A stretch of 64,000 nucleotides of DNA, taken from contig NZ_WSZK01000015.1 in the NCBI RefSeq assembly GCF_009791395.1, positions 186,001 through 250,000 of the forward strand, in the 5' to 3' direction. The translations under genes and the position numbers were made by a program. Below are positions 17,730-25,538 of this stretch, in pieces. The notes beneath the pieces are model-generated. The model ran no database searches. It was not told the origin of the DNA and was given only the letters and a program-made list of their open reading frames with translations. How positions within the stretch are numbered: position 1 is the stretch's first letter; the number at the start of each line of letters is the position of its first letter. This DNA is from Halomarina oriensis (GTDB lineage: Archaea > Halobacteriota > Halobacteria > Halobacteriales > Haloarculaceae).

Positions 17730-18302
17730 ATGACCGTCGGCGACGTCGCACGTGAGGCCTACCGCGAAGGACTGCCGGCGCTGTCCGCGAGCGCCGTCGG
17801 CGGCCTCCTGGCGGGCGTCGCGCTCAGCGGGATGCGCGCCGAGTTCGACGCCGTCGCCGGCTTGCTGGTACTCGTTCCGGCCCTGCTGGCGACCCGCGGG
17901 AACGTCTACGGGTCGCTCGGCGCACGCATCGCCACCGCGCTCCACCAGGGACTGGTCGAACCGCGACTCCGTGGGAGCGACGAACGACTCCGCGCGGCCG
18001 TCCTCGCCGCGCTCGGCAACGGCGTTATCGCCAGCGGCTTCTCCGCCGTCGTCGCGTGGGGAGCGCTCGTCGCGCTCGCCGCCCCGCACACCAGTCTGCT
18101 CGCCCTGACGAGCATCGCCGTCCTCGCCGCGTTCCTCTCGGGTATCGTGCTGGCCGTCGTCGTCGTCGTCGTCGTGTTCGGCGGGTTCCGACGCGGCATG
18201 AACCCCGACACGCTCGTCGGCCCCATCGTCACGACTGCGGGCGACGTCTTCGGCGTCCTGTTCCTCTGGCTGTCGGTTCAACTCGTCACCGGAGGGATCT
18301 GA
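17730..18302 (+). CDS. MgtE-like divalent cation transporter, membrane half A
   Basis: 190 residues, essentially one MgtE membrane domain (PF01769-type). About five hydrophobic helices contain the characteristic LLVLVPALLATRGNVYGSLG segment (residues about 46-65) and a conserved TTAGDVFG segment before the last helix. The cytoplasmic N domain and CBS pair that gate bacterial MgtE are both absent. Its partner begins 1 base after its stop codon, so the two are expected to assemble as a heteromer, probably for Mg2+ or a related ion. Eukaryotic SLC41 proteins carry two such domains in one chain. Confidence 0.82.
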   Translation: MTVGDVAREAYREGLPALSASAVGGLLAGVALSGMRAEFDAVAGLLVLVPALLATRGNVYGSLGARIATALHQGLVEPRLRGSDERLRAAVLAALGNGVIASGFSAVVAWGALVALAAPHTSLLALTSIAVLAAFLSGIVLAVVVVVVVFGGFRRGMNPDTLVGPIVTTAGDVFGVLFLWLSVQLVTGGI

Positions 18303-18303
18303 C

Positions 18304-18858
18304 GTGGCGACGGAGTGGACCGTCCGGGCCATCACGCGGGCGACGCTCCCCATCCTGCTCGTGTTGACGCTCGTCGCCGTCGCCAGCGGCCTCGTCCTCG
18401 GCGGGTTCGAGGAGACGCTCTTGGAGTACCCGTCGTTGCTCGTACTCGTCCCGGTCACCATCGGCTCTGCGGGAAACCTCGGGAGCGTGCTGGCGTCGCG
18501 GCTCTCGACGGCGTTCCACCTCGGGACGCTCTCGTTCGGGGCCGACGAGACGCTGCTGGGCAACGCGATCGCCACCGTCGCGCTGTCGCTGACCGTCTTC
18601 CCCGTCATCGGGGCCGGTGCGTGGCTCCTCACGTCGCTCCTGACCGAGAGCGGCCTGACGTTCACGACGGTGCTCGTCGTCGCCGTCGTCTCCGGTGCCG
18701 TCCTCGCGGTGCTGGCGGTGCTCGTCACCGTCACGACGGCCTACGCCGCCTACCAGTTGGAACTGGACCCCGACGACGTGGTCATCCCCGTCGTCACGAA
18801 CACCTGCGACGTGCTCGGCGTGCTCGTGCTGTTCGCCGTCGTGCAGGTGGTCGTCTGA
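18304..18858 (+). CDS. MgtE-like divalent cation transporter, membrane half B
   Basis: 184 residues, GTG start one base after the upstream stop. It is homologous in layout to half A: LLVLVPVTIGSAGNLGSVLA and a conserved TNTCDVLGV before the final helix, with about five membrane spans and no CBS or MgtE N domain. The two halves diverge in sequence but align in both motifs, suggesting an old duplication. Translational coupling would give equal amounts of both. The substrate ion is inferred from the family only. Confidence 0.82.
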   Translation: MATEWTVRAITRATLPILLVLTLVAVASGLVLGGFEETLLEYPSLLVLVPVTIGSAGNLGSVLASRLSTAFHLGTLSFGADETLLGNAIATVALSLTVFPVIGAGAWLLTSLLTESGLTFTTVLVVAVVSGAVLAVLAVLVTVTTAYAAYQLELDPDDVVIPVVTNTCDVLGVLVLFAVVQVVV

Positions 18859-18912
18859 ACGACGGGACCGCCCCGTGCTCGCCGGCGGGTCCTCCCCGCT
18901 CGAACCTCGTGG

Positions 18913-18936
18913 TCTCGCTCGCTACGCTCGTTCCGA
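18913..18936 (+). repeat. Dispersed haloarchaeal repeat, copy 1
   Basis: A 24-base unit containing CTCGCTACGCTCGTTCCGA. It matches 38376-38399 at 22 of 24 bases in the same orientation. Related CTCACTCGCTTCGCTC strings occur near 25309. It lies in the 184-bp gap after the MgtE pair, which otherwise holds no gene. Confidence 0.5.
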
Positions 18937-19042
18937 CTCACGGCGCTCGGCACGCTTCGCCGTTCGGTCCGGCGGCCGAACAAAACGAGTCGGAGGCGGG
19001 AGCGACAGCGACCGAGGCCCCAGACGGCCCCGTCCGTCCGCC

Positions 19043-19846
19043 CTACGGCCGCCACACCGAGTCGGGGTCCACCCGACCGGCGAGCACCGCGTTGATGACG
19101 ACGCCCAACAACACCGCCAGACCACCGACGTAGAGCCACGTGAGGAAGATGAGCAGTCCACCGACGACGCCGTAGAGGTGGACGCTCTGGGAGACGGTGG
19201 CGTACAGGCGGAAGAACACCGCCGAAACCGTCCAGAGACCGGCGGCGAACACCGCGCCGGGCAGGGCCTCGCGTGGCGAGATGTCGACGCCGGGGAAGAC
19301 GTAGTACAGCGGGAAGAAGCCGACGACCAGTGCGACGAACAGGACGACCGGCGCGAGCAGCGCCCAGAACGTCCCCTGGACGAGCAGTGACAGCACGACG
19401 CCGACGCCGATACCCAGCGAGAACGCCAGCGGCGTCGTCACCGTGGCGATGGCCACCTCCTCGACGCGCCGGAGGAACGACCCCCGCTCGCGCGTGCCGT
19501 ACACCTCGTCGAACGCCGTGTTCGTCGTGTTGAGCGTCCGCGTGACGCTCCAGGCGAGGATGAGGAACGCGAGCACGACGGCACGCAGACGGCCCGACTG
19601 GGCGCTCGTCGTCGAGAAGAGCAACGACTGCAACTGCCCGCTCTGGAAGCCCACCACCGAGGAGAGCGTCGAGAGGGCCTGTTCGAGACCCCCGACGAGC
19701 GACAGCGCGACGACCAGGAACAGACCCAGCGGGATGAGCGTGTTGAACGCGTGGAAGCCGAGGCTCGCCGCTTTCACCGATACCTGTTCCTCGCGGGCGA
19801 CGGCGACGGCGGTCCGAAGCGCCGTCCGATACGCACCTGTGTCCAC
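19043..19846 (-). CDS. YihY/BrkB-family membrane protein
   Basis: 267-residue integral membrane protein with about six helices. The family N-terminus VKAASLGFHAFNTLIPLGLFL and the RTLNTTNTAFDEVYG segment are both diagnostic of YihY/UPF0761 (once called ribonuclease BN in error). A conserved Pro/Tyr-rich loop (FPLYYVFPGV) and the final FLTWLYVGGLAVLLGV helix follow. The molecular role is unknown; it has been suggested to be a transporter. A CTTTTTGTA element lies 22-30 bases before the start, supporting a leaderless gene. Confidence 0.88.
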   Translation of the reverse strand: MDTGAYRTALRTAVAVAREEQVSVKAASLGFHAFNTLIPLGLFLVVALSLVGGLEQALSTLSSVVGFQSGQLQSLLFSTTSAQSGRLRAVVLAFLILAWSVTRTLNTTNTAFDEVYGTRERGSFLRRVEEVAIATVTTPLAFSLGIGVGVVLSLLVQGTFWALLAPVVLFVALVVGFFPLYYVFPGVDISPREALPGAVFAAGLWTVSAVFFRLYATVSQSVHLYGVVGGLLIFLTWLYVGGLAVLLGVVINAVLAGRVDPDSVWRP

Positions 19847-19867
19847 ACCCTCAGTTCGGCGTGATGG

Positions 19868-19876
19868 TACAAAAAG
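19868..19876 (-). promoter_or_regulatory. TATA-like element of the YihY-family gene
   Basis: The minus strand reads CTTTTTGTA, 22-30 bases before the ATG at 19846. Confidence 0.45.
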
Positions 19877-19918
19877 ACGAACCGTGTTCGGACGGTGCTC
19901 GTCGTCGGACCGGCGCGG

Positions 19919-20260
19919 TCAGGCCATCGCGCGACACGTCTCCGCACACTCACGGAGGACGCGCGCACAGGTCTGGCAGTGGTCGTGGTCGTGGCGCTCA
20001 CACTCGTCGGCACACGCCTCACAGGCGTCCGCACAGACCGCCGCGAGGTCACCGCTGTAGTCCGAGTCCCGTGCCATGAACCGGGCGTGAGTGCTGGCGA
20101 CGTCGGCGACGTCCCGACAGAGGCGGATACACTCGGCCATCTCCTCGCCGTGGCCGGCGCACTCGTCGGCACACCACTCGCAGGCCTGGGTCGCCTCCAG
20201 ACAGTTGTCGAGACACTCCTTCTGGTCGTCGTTCAGGTGGTCGATATCGTCGAGCGCCAT
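19919..20260 (-). CDS. Cys-rich four-helix-bundle protein (Csp/DUF326-like)
   Basis: 113 residues with 15 cysteines, most in CxxxC or CxxC pairs facing along predicted helices (CLDNC, CEWCADEC, CIRLC, CADACEACADEC, CQTC, CAETC), plus HDHDH. This is the pattern of the DUF326 family, which includes the bacterial Csp copper-storage proteins whose four-helix bundle binds many Cu(I) ions. There is no signal peptide, so it resembles the cytosolic Csp3 type. Copper storage here is inferred from the family. A membrane protein and a YdjM-like gene flank it with no evident operon. Confidence 0.82.
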   Translation of the reverse strand: MALDDIDHLNDDQKECLDNCLEATQACEWCADECAGHGEEMAECIRLCRDVADVASTHARFMARDSDYSGDLAAVCADACEACADECERHDHDHCQTCARVLRECAETCRAMA

Positions 20261-20341
20261 ACCACGAGGGTGACAGCGAGTCGTCGTCCGCGTTCGGCTT
20301 GCCGAAGCAGGTAGCCGGAGGAGCGCGACCGGTCCCCGCCC

Positions 20342-20980
20342 TCAGTCGTCGCTCGGGGGCGACCCGTGTGTACGGTGGACTACCGCGAACCGGGCGGGCA
20401 GGTACTCGACGAACGCCGGCGGGACGAGGTGGGCGAGGCGCGCCCAGTACTCCGCGAGGCGACGACGGAGCAGCGTGTAGCCGGTGGCGATGGCGAGCAG
20501 TCCGGCGACGGCGAGGGCGACCGGCCCGTCGCCGACCAGCAGCGCGGGGGCCGCGACCAGTGCCGCGAGCGCGAGGTCCGCGGGAGCGCCGTCGTAGGGG
20601 ACGAGGCGGCGCGGCCGGAGCCAGCGACCGTGGAAGTGGCTGTAGACCGCCCGCTCGGAGGTGGCCTGCCAGGGCCTGAGTTCGAGGCCGCCACCGAGGA
20701 CGTCCATGGCGGCGTGCGTGCCCACGGCCGCGAAGAACACTGCGAGAGCGACCAGTTCGACCGACGGTGAGAGGAACGCGAGGGCGACCGCTCCGGCGGC
20801 GAGGAGCGGCCCGTACACCGGGAAGTGGAGCGTTCGGCGATGCCCGACGTAGAGGTCGAGGTCGGGGGCGAGGCCACCCAGTGCACCCGCGAGGACGGCG
20901 ACCGGCGTGGCCGCCGGAACGAACAGCGTGGCGACCACGCCCAGCACGATACCCACGAGCACGTGGGTCATCACCATCAT
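20342..20980 (-). CDS. YdjM-type membrane-bound metal-dependent hydrolase family protein
   Basis: 212 residues with about five to six hydrophobic helices. The family pattern is a His in the first helix region (MTHVLVGIVLG), then LGGLAPDLD and GHRRTLHF, then a His in AAVGTHAAMDVL. Together these form the putative metal site of the YdjM/YfhO-like (COG1988) family. The biochemical activity of the family is not established. The C-terminus is soluble and ends with a polar tail. Several ATGs cluster at the start (MMVMTH), so the exact first residue is uncertain by three codons. Confidence 0.8.
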   Translation of the reverse strand: MMVMTHVLVGIVLGVVATLFVPAATPVAVLAGALGGLAPDLDLYVGHRRTLHFPVYGPLLAAGAVALAFLSPSVELVALAVFFAAVGTHAAMDVLGGGLELRPWQATSERAVYSHFHGRWLRPRRLVPYDGAPADLALAALVAAPALLVGDGPVALAVAGLLAIATGYTLLRRRLAEYWARLAHLVPPAFVEYLPARFAVVHRTHGSPPSDD

Positions 20981-21060
20981 CGACGCCCGTATGGGCTTGA
21001 ACTGTAAATCCGTATCGACGGGGATAGCTCTTAGCCCGCAGACGACCTACCCCACACTCG

Positions 21061-21702
21061 ATGGCGACCGAGTGGCGACGAGTCGAACTCCAGCGGGCTA
21101 TCAGCCGCCTCTTACAGGTCGCTATCGGCGTCCTGTTGCTCGTCGGACTCCTCGCCGGCAACCTCGGCATCGTCGTCAACGCCGTCGTCGCCCTCGGCGT
21201 GACGTTCCTCCCGGCGGTGCTCGAACGCGACTACTCGCTCCCGCTGAACTCGACGCACACGCTCTGGCTGACGCTGGCCGTCTTCCTCCACACCCTCGGG
21301 ATGACCGGCCTCTACCGCGAGGTGTGGTGGTGGGACCACGTCACCCACACGCTGTCGGCCACGGTGGTCGCCGCCGCGGGCTACGCCGCCGTCAGCGCCC
21401 TCGACGAGTACTCCGACGCCGTCCGGTTCACCGACCGGTTCCTCTTCGTGTTCATCGTCCTGTTCACCGTCGGTCTCGGCGTGTTCTGGGAGGTCCTGGA
21501 GTTCGCCGCCCGTGAACTCGCCGACGTCGTAGGGGCAGACCCCGTCCTCGTCCAGTACGGCCTCGAAGACACCATCGTCGACCTCGTGTTCGACATGGTC
21601 GGCGCGGTGTTGCTCGCGCTGTTCGGGACGAACGAACTGTCGGACCTCGTCGAGGACCTCACCGAGCGCTACGACGGCGCGTGGAACTCCCGGACGAAGT
21701 GA
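21061..21702 (+). CDS. Polytopic membrane protein, DUF2238/YjdF-like
   Basis: 213 residues with about five or six membrane helices. Motifs WWWDHVTHTLSA, FWEVLEFAARELADV and DTIVDLVFDMVGA place conserved His, Glu and Asp residues at membrane edges, as in the DUF2238/YjdF family. Function is unknown. It precedes a molybdopterin oxidoreductase by about 65 bp on the same strand, so cotranscription is possible. A weak CTCTTAG element lies about 30 bases before the start. Confidence 0.68.
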   Translation: MATEWRRVELQRAISRLLQVAIGVLLLVGLLAGNLGIVVNAVVALGVTFLPAVLERDYSLPLNSTHTLWLTLAVFLHTLGMTGLYREVWWWDHVTHTLSATVVAAAGYAAVSALDEYSDAVRFTDRFLFVFIVLFTVGLGVFWEVLEFAARELADVVGADPVLVQYGLEDTIVDLVFDMVGAVLLALFGTNELSDLVEDLTERYDGAWNSRTK

Positions 21703-21767
21703 ACGCCAAGCCGGCGACGGCACGGCCCGCCGCCGAGCATAAGCCGCCGTGTCACCTACTCACAGCC

Positions 21768-22838
21768 GTGCGATTCGAACCCCGCCCGCGCGTCGTCGAC
21801 TGGAGCATCCTCGGTGTGCTCGTGCTCGTCCTCTGCTCGGGAGTCGTGAGCCTCGCCACCGGGAGCGTCCGCGACGGCTGGGTGTTCTTCGCCCACGGCG
21901 CGGGCGGACTGACGCTCGTCGTCCTGCTGTTCTGGAAACTCCGGCGCGTCCGCCCACGGGTCTCGGCGGGCGTCCGGTCGGGGTCGGGCCGCGTCCTGCT
22001 CTCGGTCGGTCTCGCCGTCCTCGCGCTGGCCGCCCTCGGGACGGGCGTCGCGTGGGTGCTCGGTGCGAACCTCGACCTCTGGGGGTGGACGTTGCTCAAC
22101 CTCCACATCGGCCTCGGCCTCCTCGTCGTCCCGATACTGCTCTGGCACGTGCTCGCCCGCGCCCGTGCGCCCGCCAGCGAGGACTGGGAGGGCCGACGGA
22201 CGATGCTCCAGTACGCCGGACTGGCGCTGGCGGGGGCGCTCGTCTGGCGTGCCCAGCAGGCCGTCGTGGCCGTCCTCGACACCGCGGGCGCGGACCGACG
22301 ATTCACCGGGTCGAAACCCGAAGGCGGGTCGGGCAACCGCTACCCCGTGACCAGTTGGGTGCTCGACGACCCCGACCCGGTCGACACCGACGACTGGCGA
22401 CTCCACGTCACCGGCAGCGTCGAACGGCCGTTCCGGGCGGACTACGCGGCGCTGACGAGCGAGGAAGCGAGCGCGACACCGACCGTCCAGCGAGCGCTGC
22501 TCGACTGCACCAGCGGCTGGTACGTCGAGCGCGACTGGCGGGGGGTCCGGGTCGCGGACCTGCTCGACGCCGCCGAGACGAACGACGACGCCACGTGGGT
22601 GACGTTCCACTCGGTGACCGGCTACCGGTTCGGGTTCCCCGTCGAGGAGGCCCGCGAGTTGCTCCTCGCCACGCACGTCGACGACGAGCGGTTGACCCAC
22701 GGCCACGGCTTCCCGCTCCGACTCGTCGCCCCCGACCGTCGCGGCTTCCAGTGGGTGAAGTGGGTGACGGCGGTGGAGGTCCGGGACAGTCGGGACTGGG
22801 GGCAGTGGGTCGCCATCTTCGTCAGCGGTGTCGACTGA
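21768..22838 (+). CDS. Membrane-anchored molybdopterin-dependent (sulfite oxidase-type) oxidoreductase
   Basis: 356 residues. The N-terminal third has four or five helices resembling a cytochrome b561/DUF4405 membrane unit (SILGVLVLVLCSGVVSLATG to YAGLALAGALVW). The C-terminal domain from about residue 170 is the oxidoreductase molybdopterin-binding fold, with the Mo-ligand cysteine in ALLDCTSGWYVERDWRG and the late motif GFQWVKWVT. Electrons would pass between the membrane haem unit and the Mo site; the substrate is unknown. The GTG at 21768 is chosen because it begins at the first helix and avoids overlap with the upstream gene; an open frame runs back to 21681. Confidence 0.8.
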   Translation: MRFEPRPRVVDWSILGVLVLVLCSGVVSLATGSVRDGWVFFAHGAGGLTLVVLLFWKLRRVRPRVSAGVRSGSGRVLLSVGLAVLALAALGTGVAWVLGANLDLWGWTLLNLHIGLGLLVVPILLWHVLARARAPASEDWEGRRTMLQYAGLALAGALVWRAQQAVVAVLDTAGADRRFTGSKPEGGSGNRYPVTSWVLDDPDPVDTDDWRLHVTGSVERPFRADYAALTSEEASATPTVQRALLDCTSGWYVERDWRGVRVADLLDAAETNDDATWVTFHSVTGYRFGFPVEEARELLLATHVDDERLTHGHGFPLRLVAPDRRGFQWVKWVTAVEVRDSRDWGQWVAIFVSGVD

Positions 22839-22839
22839 C

Positions 22840-23310
22840 TCAGACGTCGGCAGAAGGCTTGCTCGGTGAGTCGATGCGGGCCGAAAGTAACTCACGGACA
22901 CCGAGTACGACGAACACACCGAAGACGGCGGCGACCAGCGGGCGCTCTGCGACGGCGAGTTCGTAACCGGCTGCGAGGGAGTTACCGAGCACGAACGCCA
23001 GCCATCCGGCGACGAGCGAGTCGGTTGCTTCCCGGACACCGAACGCGGCGAGCGCTCCGAACAACGAGAACCCGAGGGCGAGAAAGCCGACCCGCACCGC
23101 GACCAAGCCGACGATACCGACAGAACCGGCGGCGACGGCGGTTGCGGTCCGTTCACCGAACCGCTCGGTAACGAACGGGAGAGATGCGACGATGACGAGG
23201 AACCCGACTATCGGGAGAGTGACGACGAAGAAGTCGAGAAAGAGGCCAGCCAGTGTAGCGAACGTGGCGAGGCTGAGCGACTGTACGACGTGTTGACGGC
23301 GGGACACCAT
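22840..23310 (-). CDS. Hypothetical four-helix membrane protein
   Basis: 156 residues with four or five hydrophobic helices (FATLAGLFLDFFVVTLPIVG, AAGSVGIVGLVAVRVG, FSLFGALAAFGV, PLVAAVFGVFVVLG) and a short polar C-terminus. Base composition is slightly less GC-rich than the neighbours. No family is recognised. It converges on the molybdopterin oxidoreductase with one base between the stop codons. Confidence 0.7.
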   Translation of the reverse strand: MVSRRQHVVQSLSLATFATLAGLFLDFFVVTLPIVGFLVIVASLPFVTERFGERTATAVAAGSVGIVGLVAVRVGFLALGFSLFGALAAFGVREATDSLVAGWLAFVLGNSLAAGYELAVAERPLVAAVFGVFVVLGVRELLSARIDSPSKPSADV

Positions 23311-23348
23311 ACACCGAAGCTATCGTCACGGGGACAAGAGTGTTAACG

Positions 23349-23972
23349 TCACTCCGTAGCGGCGAGAATCGATTCGGCGTCCGGGAACGGCCCCTCCACA
23401 CGGAGTGCCGTCATCCCGGCCCCTCGTGCGCCCTCCACGTCGTCGTCGCTGTCGCCGACCATCACGTACGTCTCGGCATCGACGGCCCGCCGGACCGCCT
23501 CGAAGGGGTCCGCGGCGGGCTTGTGCGCCCCCACGTCGTAGGAGGTGACGACCGTCTCGAACGGGGCGAGCAGGTCGTGAGCGGCGAGTTTCGCCCGCTG
23601 GACGCGTCGGACGCCGTTCGAGCAGACCGCCAGCGGGTGGCCGGCGGCGGTCAGCGTGTCGAGCGTCCCGCGGACGCCGTCGGGGACGGACGAGCGTTCA
23701 CACTCCCGGTCGACCAGCGTGACGGCGAGCGCCGTCGGGTCGGCGTCCAAGTCGAACCGCTCGCAGGTCTCCACGAACGCGACACGGTACGGTTCGGGCG
23801 TGAACGACCCGAACGCGGCGAAGAAGCGCTCGCTGTAGTGTGTGACCCACCGGTCGTCGGTCCGACCGAGTTCGTCCTCGAAGGCCGCCGCGACGAGCGT
23901 GTCGTACGCCGGGTACTGCAGGAGCGTCCCGTCGAGGTCGAAGAGGACGGCGGGGTCGGCCGGGTCGCTCAT
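23349..23972 (-). CDS. HAD-superfamily hydrolase
   Basis: 207-residue haloacid dehalogenase-like phosphatase. Motif I is VLFDLDGTL with the nucleophile Asp12 and acid/base Asp14. Motif II is AVCSNG, motif III lysine lies in AHKPAADPF, and motif IV is MVGDSDDDVEGARGAGM. A helical C1 cap lies between motifs I and II. It resembles phosphoglycolate/pyrimidine 5'-nucleotidase-like members; the substrate cannot be assigned. The ATG overlaps the stop of the upstream RNA-binding protein gene by one base, so it is the last gene of a three-gene operon. Confidence 0.88.
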   Translation of the reverse strand: MSDPADPAVLFDLDGTLLQYPAYDTLVAAAFEDELGRTDDRWVTHYSERFFAAFGSFTPEPYRVAFVETCERFDLDADPTALAVTLVDRECERSSVPDGVRGTLDTLTAAGHPLAVCSNGVRRVQRAKLAAHDLLAPFETVVTSYDVGAHKPAADPFEAVRRAVDAETYVMVGDSDDDVEGARGAGMTALRVEGPFPDAESILAATE

Positions 23973-24433
23973 CAGTTCCGGTCGGCCCCGTCCTGCGTCG
24001 GGTCGCGGGCCGCTCGCTCGGCCAGTTCGTCCATCGGGACGCCGTCCTCGGTGGGCGGCGCGACGTACTCGATGTACGTCTCGGCGTCGGGGTCGTGGAC
24101 CGTCACCTCGACGAAGACGTCGCCCAGTTCGCCCTCGCTCCCGACGGCGAAGTTGACCGTGCCGACGTACGCTGCCTGCTTCTTCAGACGGAAGGTGAAC
24201 GTGTCTCCTTCGAGGGTGTCCTCGAACGTGTTCCGGGCGGTGTCGAGGATGGCCTGCTCGCGTAGCAGGTCCGAGAAGTGGTCCAGCGAGTGGGCCTCGC
24301 CGACGAGTTCGCCCGGTTCCTCCCGGAGGTCGGCGTTCGGGAACAGTTCGTGAATCGCGTCGGCGACCCGGTCGGTCACCTCGGTCGGTTCGACGGGTGC
24401 GCGAACTTCCACGTCGACGCTGTAGACCGTCAT
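23972..24433 (-). CDS. RNA-binding domain protein (COG1325/DUF54)
   Basis: 153-residue archaeal protein of the COG1325 family, annotated elsewhere as an exosome-linked RNA-binding protein. Features: an N-terminal VDVEVRAPVEPTEVTDRVADAI strand-helix unit, then DLLREQAILDTARN, and KKQAAYVGTVNF, the conserved strand with basic residues. The acidic C-terminal tail is haloadaptive. It is the middle gene of an operon with 4-bp ATGA overlap with the upstream P-loop kinase gene and 1-bp overlap with the downstream HAD gene. Any RNA-processing role is inferred. Confidence 0.8.
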   Translation of the reverse strand: MTVYSVDVEVRAPVEPTEVTDRVADAIHELFPNADLREEPGELVGEAHSLDHFSDLLREQAILDTARNTFEDTLEGDTFTFRLKKQAAYVGTVNFAVGSEGELGDVFVEVTVHDPDAETYIEYVAPPTEDGVPMDELAERAARDPTQDGADRN

Positions 24434-24981
24434 TCGTGATCGCCGTCGAGGATGGCTTCGACTCGCTCGTGGAACGCCTCGAGGGAGCCGTCGTTGTCGA
24501 CGAGCACGTCCGCCCGGAGAATCGCCGCCCCCATCCCGAAGCCGAGTTCACGCTCGTCGCGGGCCTTCAGCGACTCCCCGCCGTCGTCGGCGCTGGTGTC
24601 CCGCGCCCGCAGGTCGACACGGTCGAGGCGGTCGTCGAAGTCGGCTTTGATGCCGACGAGCAGGAAGTCCTCGCCGTACTCCTCGCGGAACCGCATCGCC
24701 TCGACGTCCGAGCGGATGCCGTCGACGACGACCGTGTCGTTCCACGCCAGGGACTTCTCGACGAGCGGGAGCGACCGTTCGGCGATGGCGAGTTTCCCGT
24801 CTTCCTCTCGTAGTTTCTGTGCGACCGCACCGTGGTGGTCCGCGGGGTCGAGGCCGCGTCGACGACACTCCGCGCGGATGACGTCGCCCATCACGACGAC
24901 CGGGACGTCGCGTTGACGAGCGACTTCGGCGAACTCGCCCTTCCCGCTCCCCGGCAGTCCGACCGTACCGATGACTCTCAT
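24430..24981 (-). CDS. UPF0200 P-loop kinase-like protein
   Basis: 183-residue nucleotide-binding protein of the archaeal UPF0200 family, related to dephospho-CoA and adenylate kinases. The P-loop GLPGSGKGE lies at residues about 8-16. A conserved VVMGDVIRAE segment, VVVDGIRSDVEAMRF (Walker B region) and a lid-like RDERELGFGMG follow. The phosphoryl acceptor is unknown. The start MRVIGTVGLPG is the family start; the upstream open frame runs through tRNA-Arg and is not real. It is the first gene of the kinase / RNA-binding / HAD operon. Confidence 0.85.
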   Translation of the reverse strand: MRVIGTVGLPGSGKGEFAEVARQRDVPVVVMGDVIRAECRRRGLDPADHHGAVAQKLREEDGKLAIAERSLPLVEKSLAWNDTVVVDGIRSDVEAMRFREEYGEDFLLVGIKADFDDRLDRVDLRARDTSADDGGESLKARDERELGFGMGAAILRADVLVDNDGSLEAFHERVEAILDGDHE

Positions 24982-25043
24982 TTGCCGGCCGTACGGGAAC
25001 GGCTCCGTAATACCCATCGGTTCCGAGGGGGGAACCCGACCGC

Positions 25044-25050
25044 TTTTTGT
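25044..25050 (+). promoter_or_regulatory. TATA-like element of tRNA-Arg
   Basis: TTTTTGT lies 24-30 bases upstream of the tRNA 5' end. Confidence 0.5.
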
Positions 25051-25073
25051 GCGACGACGTGGACCGGCCGATA

Positions 25074-25147
25074 GGGCACGTAGCTCAGTCGGACAGAGCG
25101 TCGGACTTCTAATCCGATGGTCATGGGTTCGAATCCCATCGTGCTCG
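25074..25147 (+). tRNA. tRNA-Arg (anticodon UCU)
   Basis: A complete cloverleaf can be drawn: acceptor GGGCACG / CGTGCTC (one G-U pair), D-stem GCTC/GAGC, anticodon stem TCGGA/TCCGA with loop CTTCTAA giving anticodon TCT, a 5-base variable loop, T-stem ATGGG/CCCAT with loop TTCGAAT, and discriminator G. No intron is visible and CCA is not encoded. It reads AGA codons, which are rare in the high-GC genes of this window. Its 3' end is repeated twice downstream. Confidence 0.95.
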
Positions 25148-25244
25148 TGAGCGTGTTGTAAGCGGACGCGAACAACCGCGAACGCACCACGTGGGATTCG
25201 AACGAGGCGAGTCGCGCGCAGCGAAGCGAGCACGTCTCGACGTT

Positions 25245-25265
25245 GTTCGAATCCCATCGTGCTCG
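25245..25265 (+). repeat. Direct repeat of tRNA-Arg 3' end (att-like), copy 2
   Basis: 21 bases identical to 25127-25147, that is the T-loop, T-stem 3' strand, acceptor 3' strand and discriminator of the tRNA (GTTCGAATCCCATCGTGCTC plus G). Duplicates of tRNA 3' ends are what tyrosine integrases leave when an element inserts into a tRNA gene. Confidence 0.7.
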
Positions 25266-25324
25266 CTCACTGCGTTCGCTCCCACGATGTAGTCCCCCTC
25301 ACTCGCTTCGCTCACTCGCGGGAC

Positions 25325-25341
25325 TCCCATCGTGCTCGTGA
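25325..25341 (+). repeat. Direct repeat of tRNA-Arg 3' end (att-like), copy 3
   Basis: 17 bases (TCCCATCGTGCTCGTGA) identical to 25134-25150, so the match runs 3 bases past the tRNA end. No integrase gene lies between the copies. The 25148-25366 gap is otherwise made of GAGCGAAGCGAG-type repeats and holds no gene. Confidence 0.6.
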
Positions 25342-25366
25342 ATCCGCCGAGCGACAGCGAACCGGC

Positions 25367-25522
25367 TCACCGCCGAACGTCGACGACGAGCGTCGACTGC
25401 AGCCAGGCGTCGGACTCGGTCGGGTCGACCAGCAGAGCGACGGTGCCCTCCGGCGTCGGTCGGACGTAGAGCGTCGTCGTGATTTCGACCGGCGTGTCGA
25501 GGTCGGTCTCGTCGATGGGCAT
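25367..25522 (-). CDS. Small acidic hypothetical protein (51 aa)
   Basis: 51 residues beginning MPIDETDLDTPVEITTTLYV and ending STLVVDVRR. It is acidic, predicted mostly beta, with no membrane segment. The open frame continues 27 codons upstream, but that part overlaps the HalOD1 gene and reads as shadow sequence. It lies 16 bp downstream of the HalOD1 gene on the same strand, so the two probably form an operon. No family is recognised with confidence; a two-gene partner of HalOD1 proteins is an inference from position. Confidence 0.55.
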   Translation of the reverse strand: MPIDETDLDTPVEITTTLYVRPTPEGTVALLVDPTESDAWLQSTLVVDVRR

Positions 25523-25538
25523 CGCTCGGTCGGGGGGT

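Noticed and set aside
18110-18180. GTCGTC microsatellite-like run
   Set aside because: It encodes the poly-valine membrane helix of the MgtE-like half A and is explained by codon bias.
25185-25265. Possible second tRNA downstream of tRNA-Arg
   Set aside because: Only the T-arm and acceptor 3' part are present; no D-arm or anticodon arm can be folded. It is treated as an att-like duplication.
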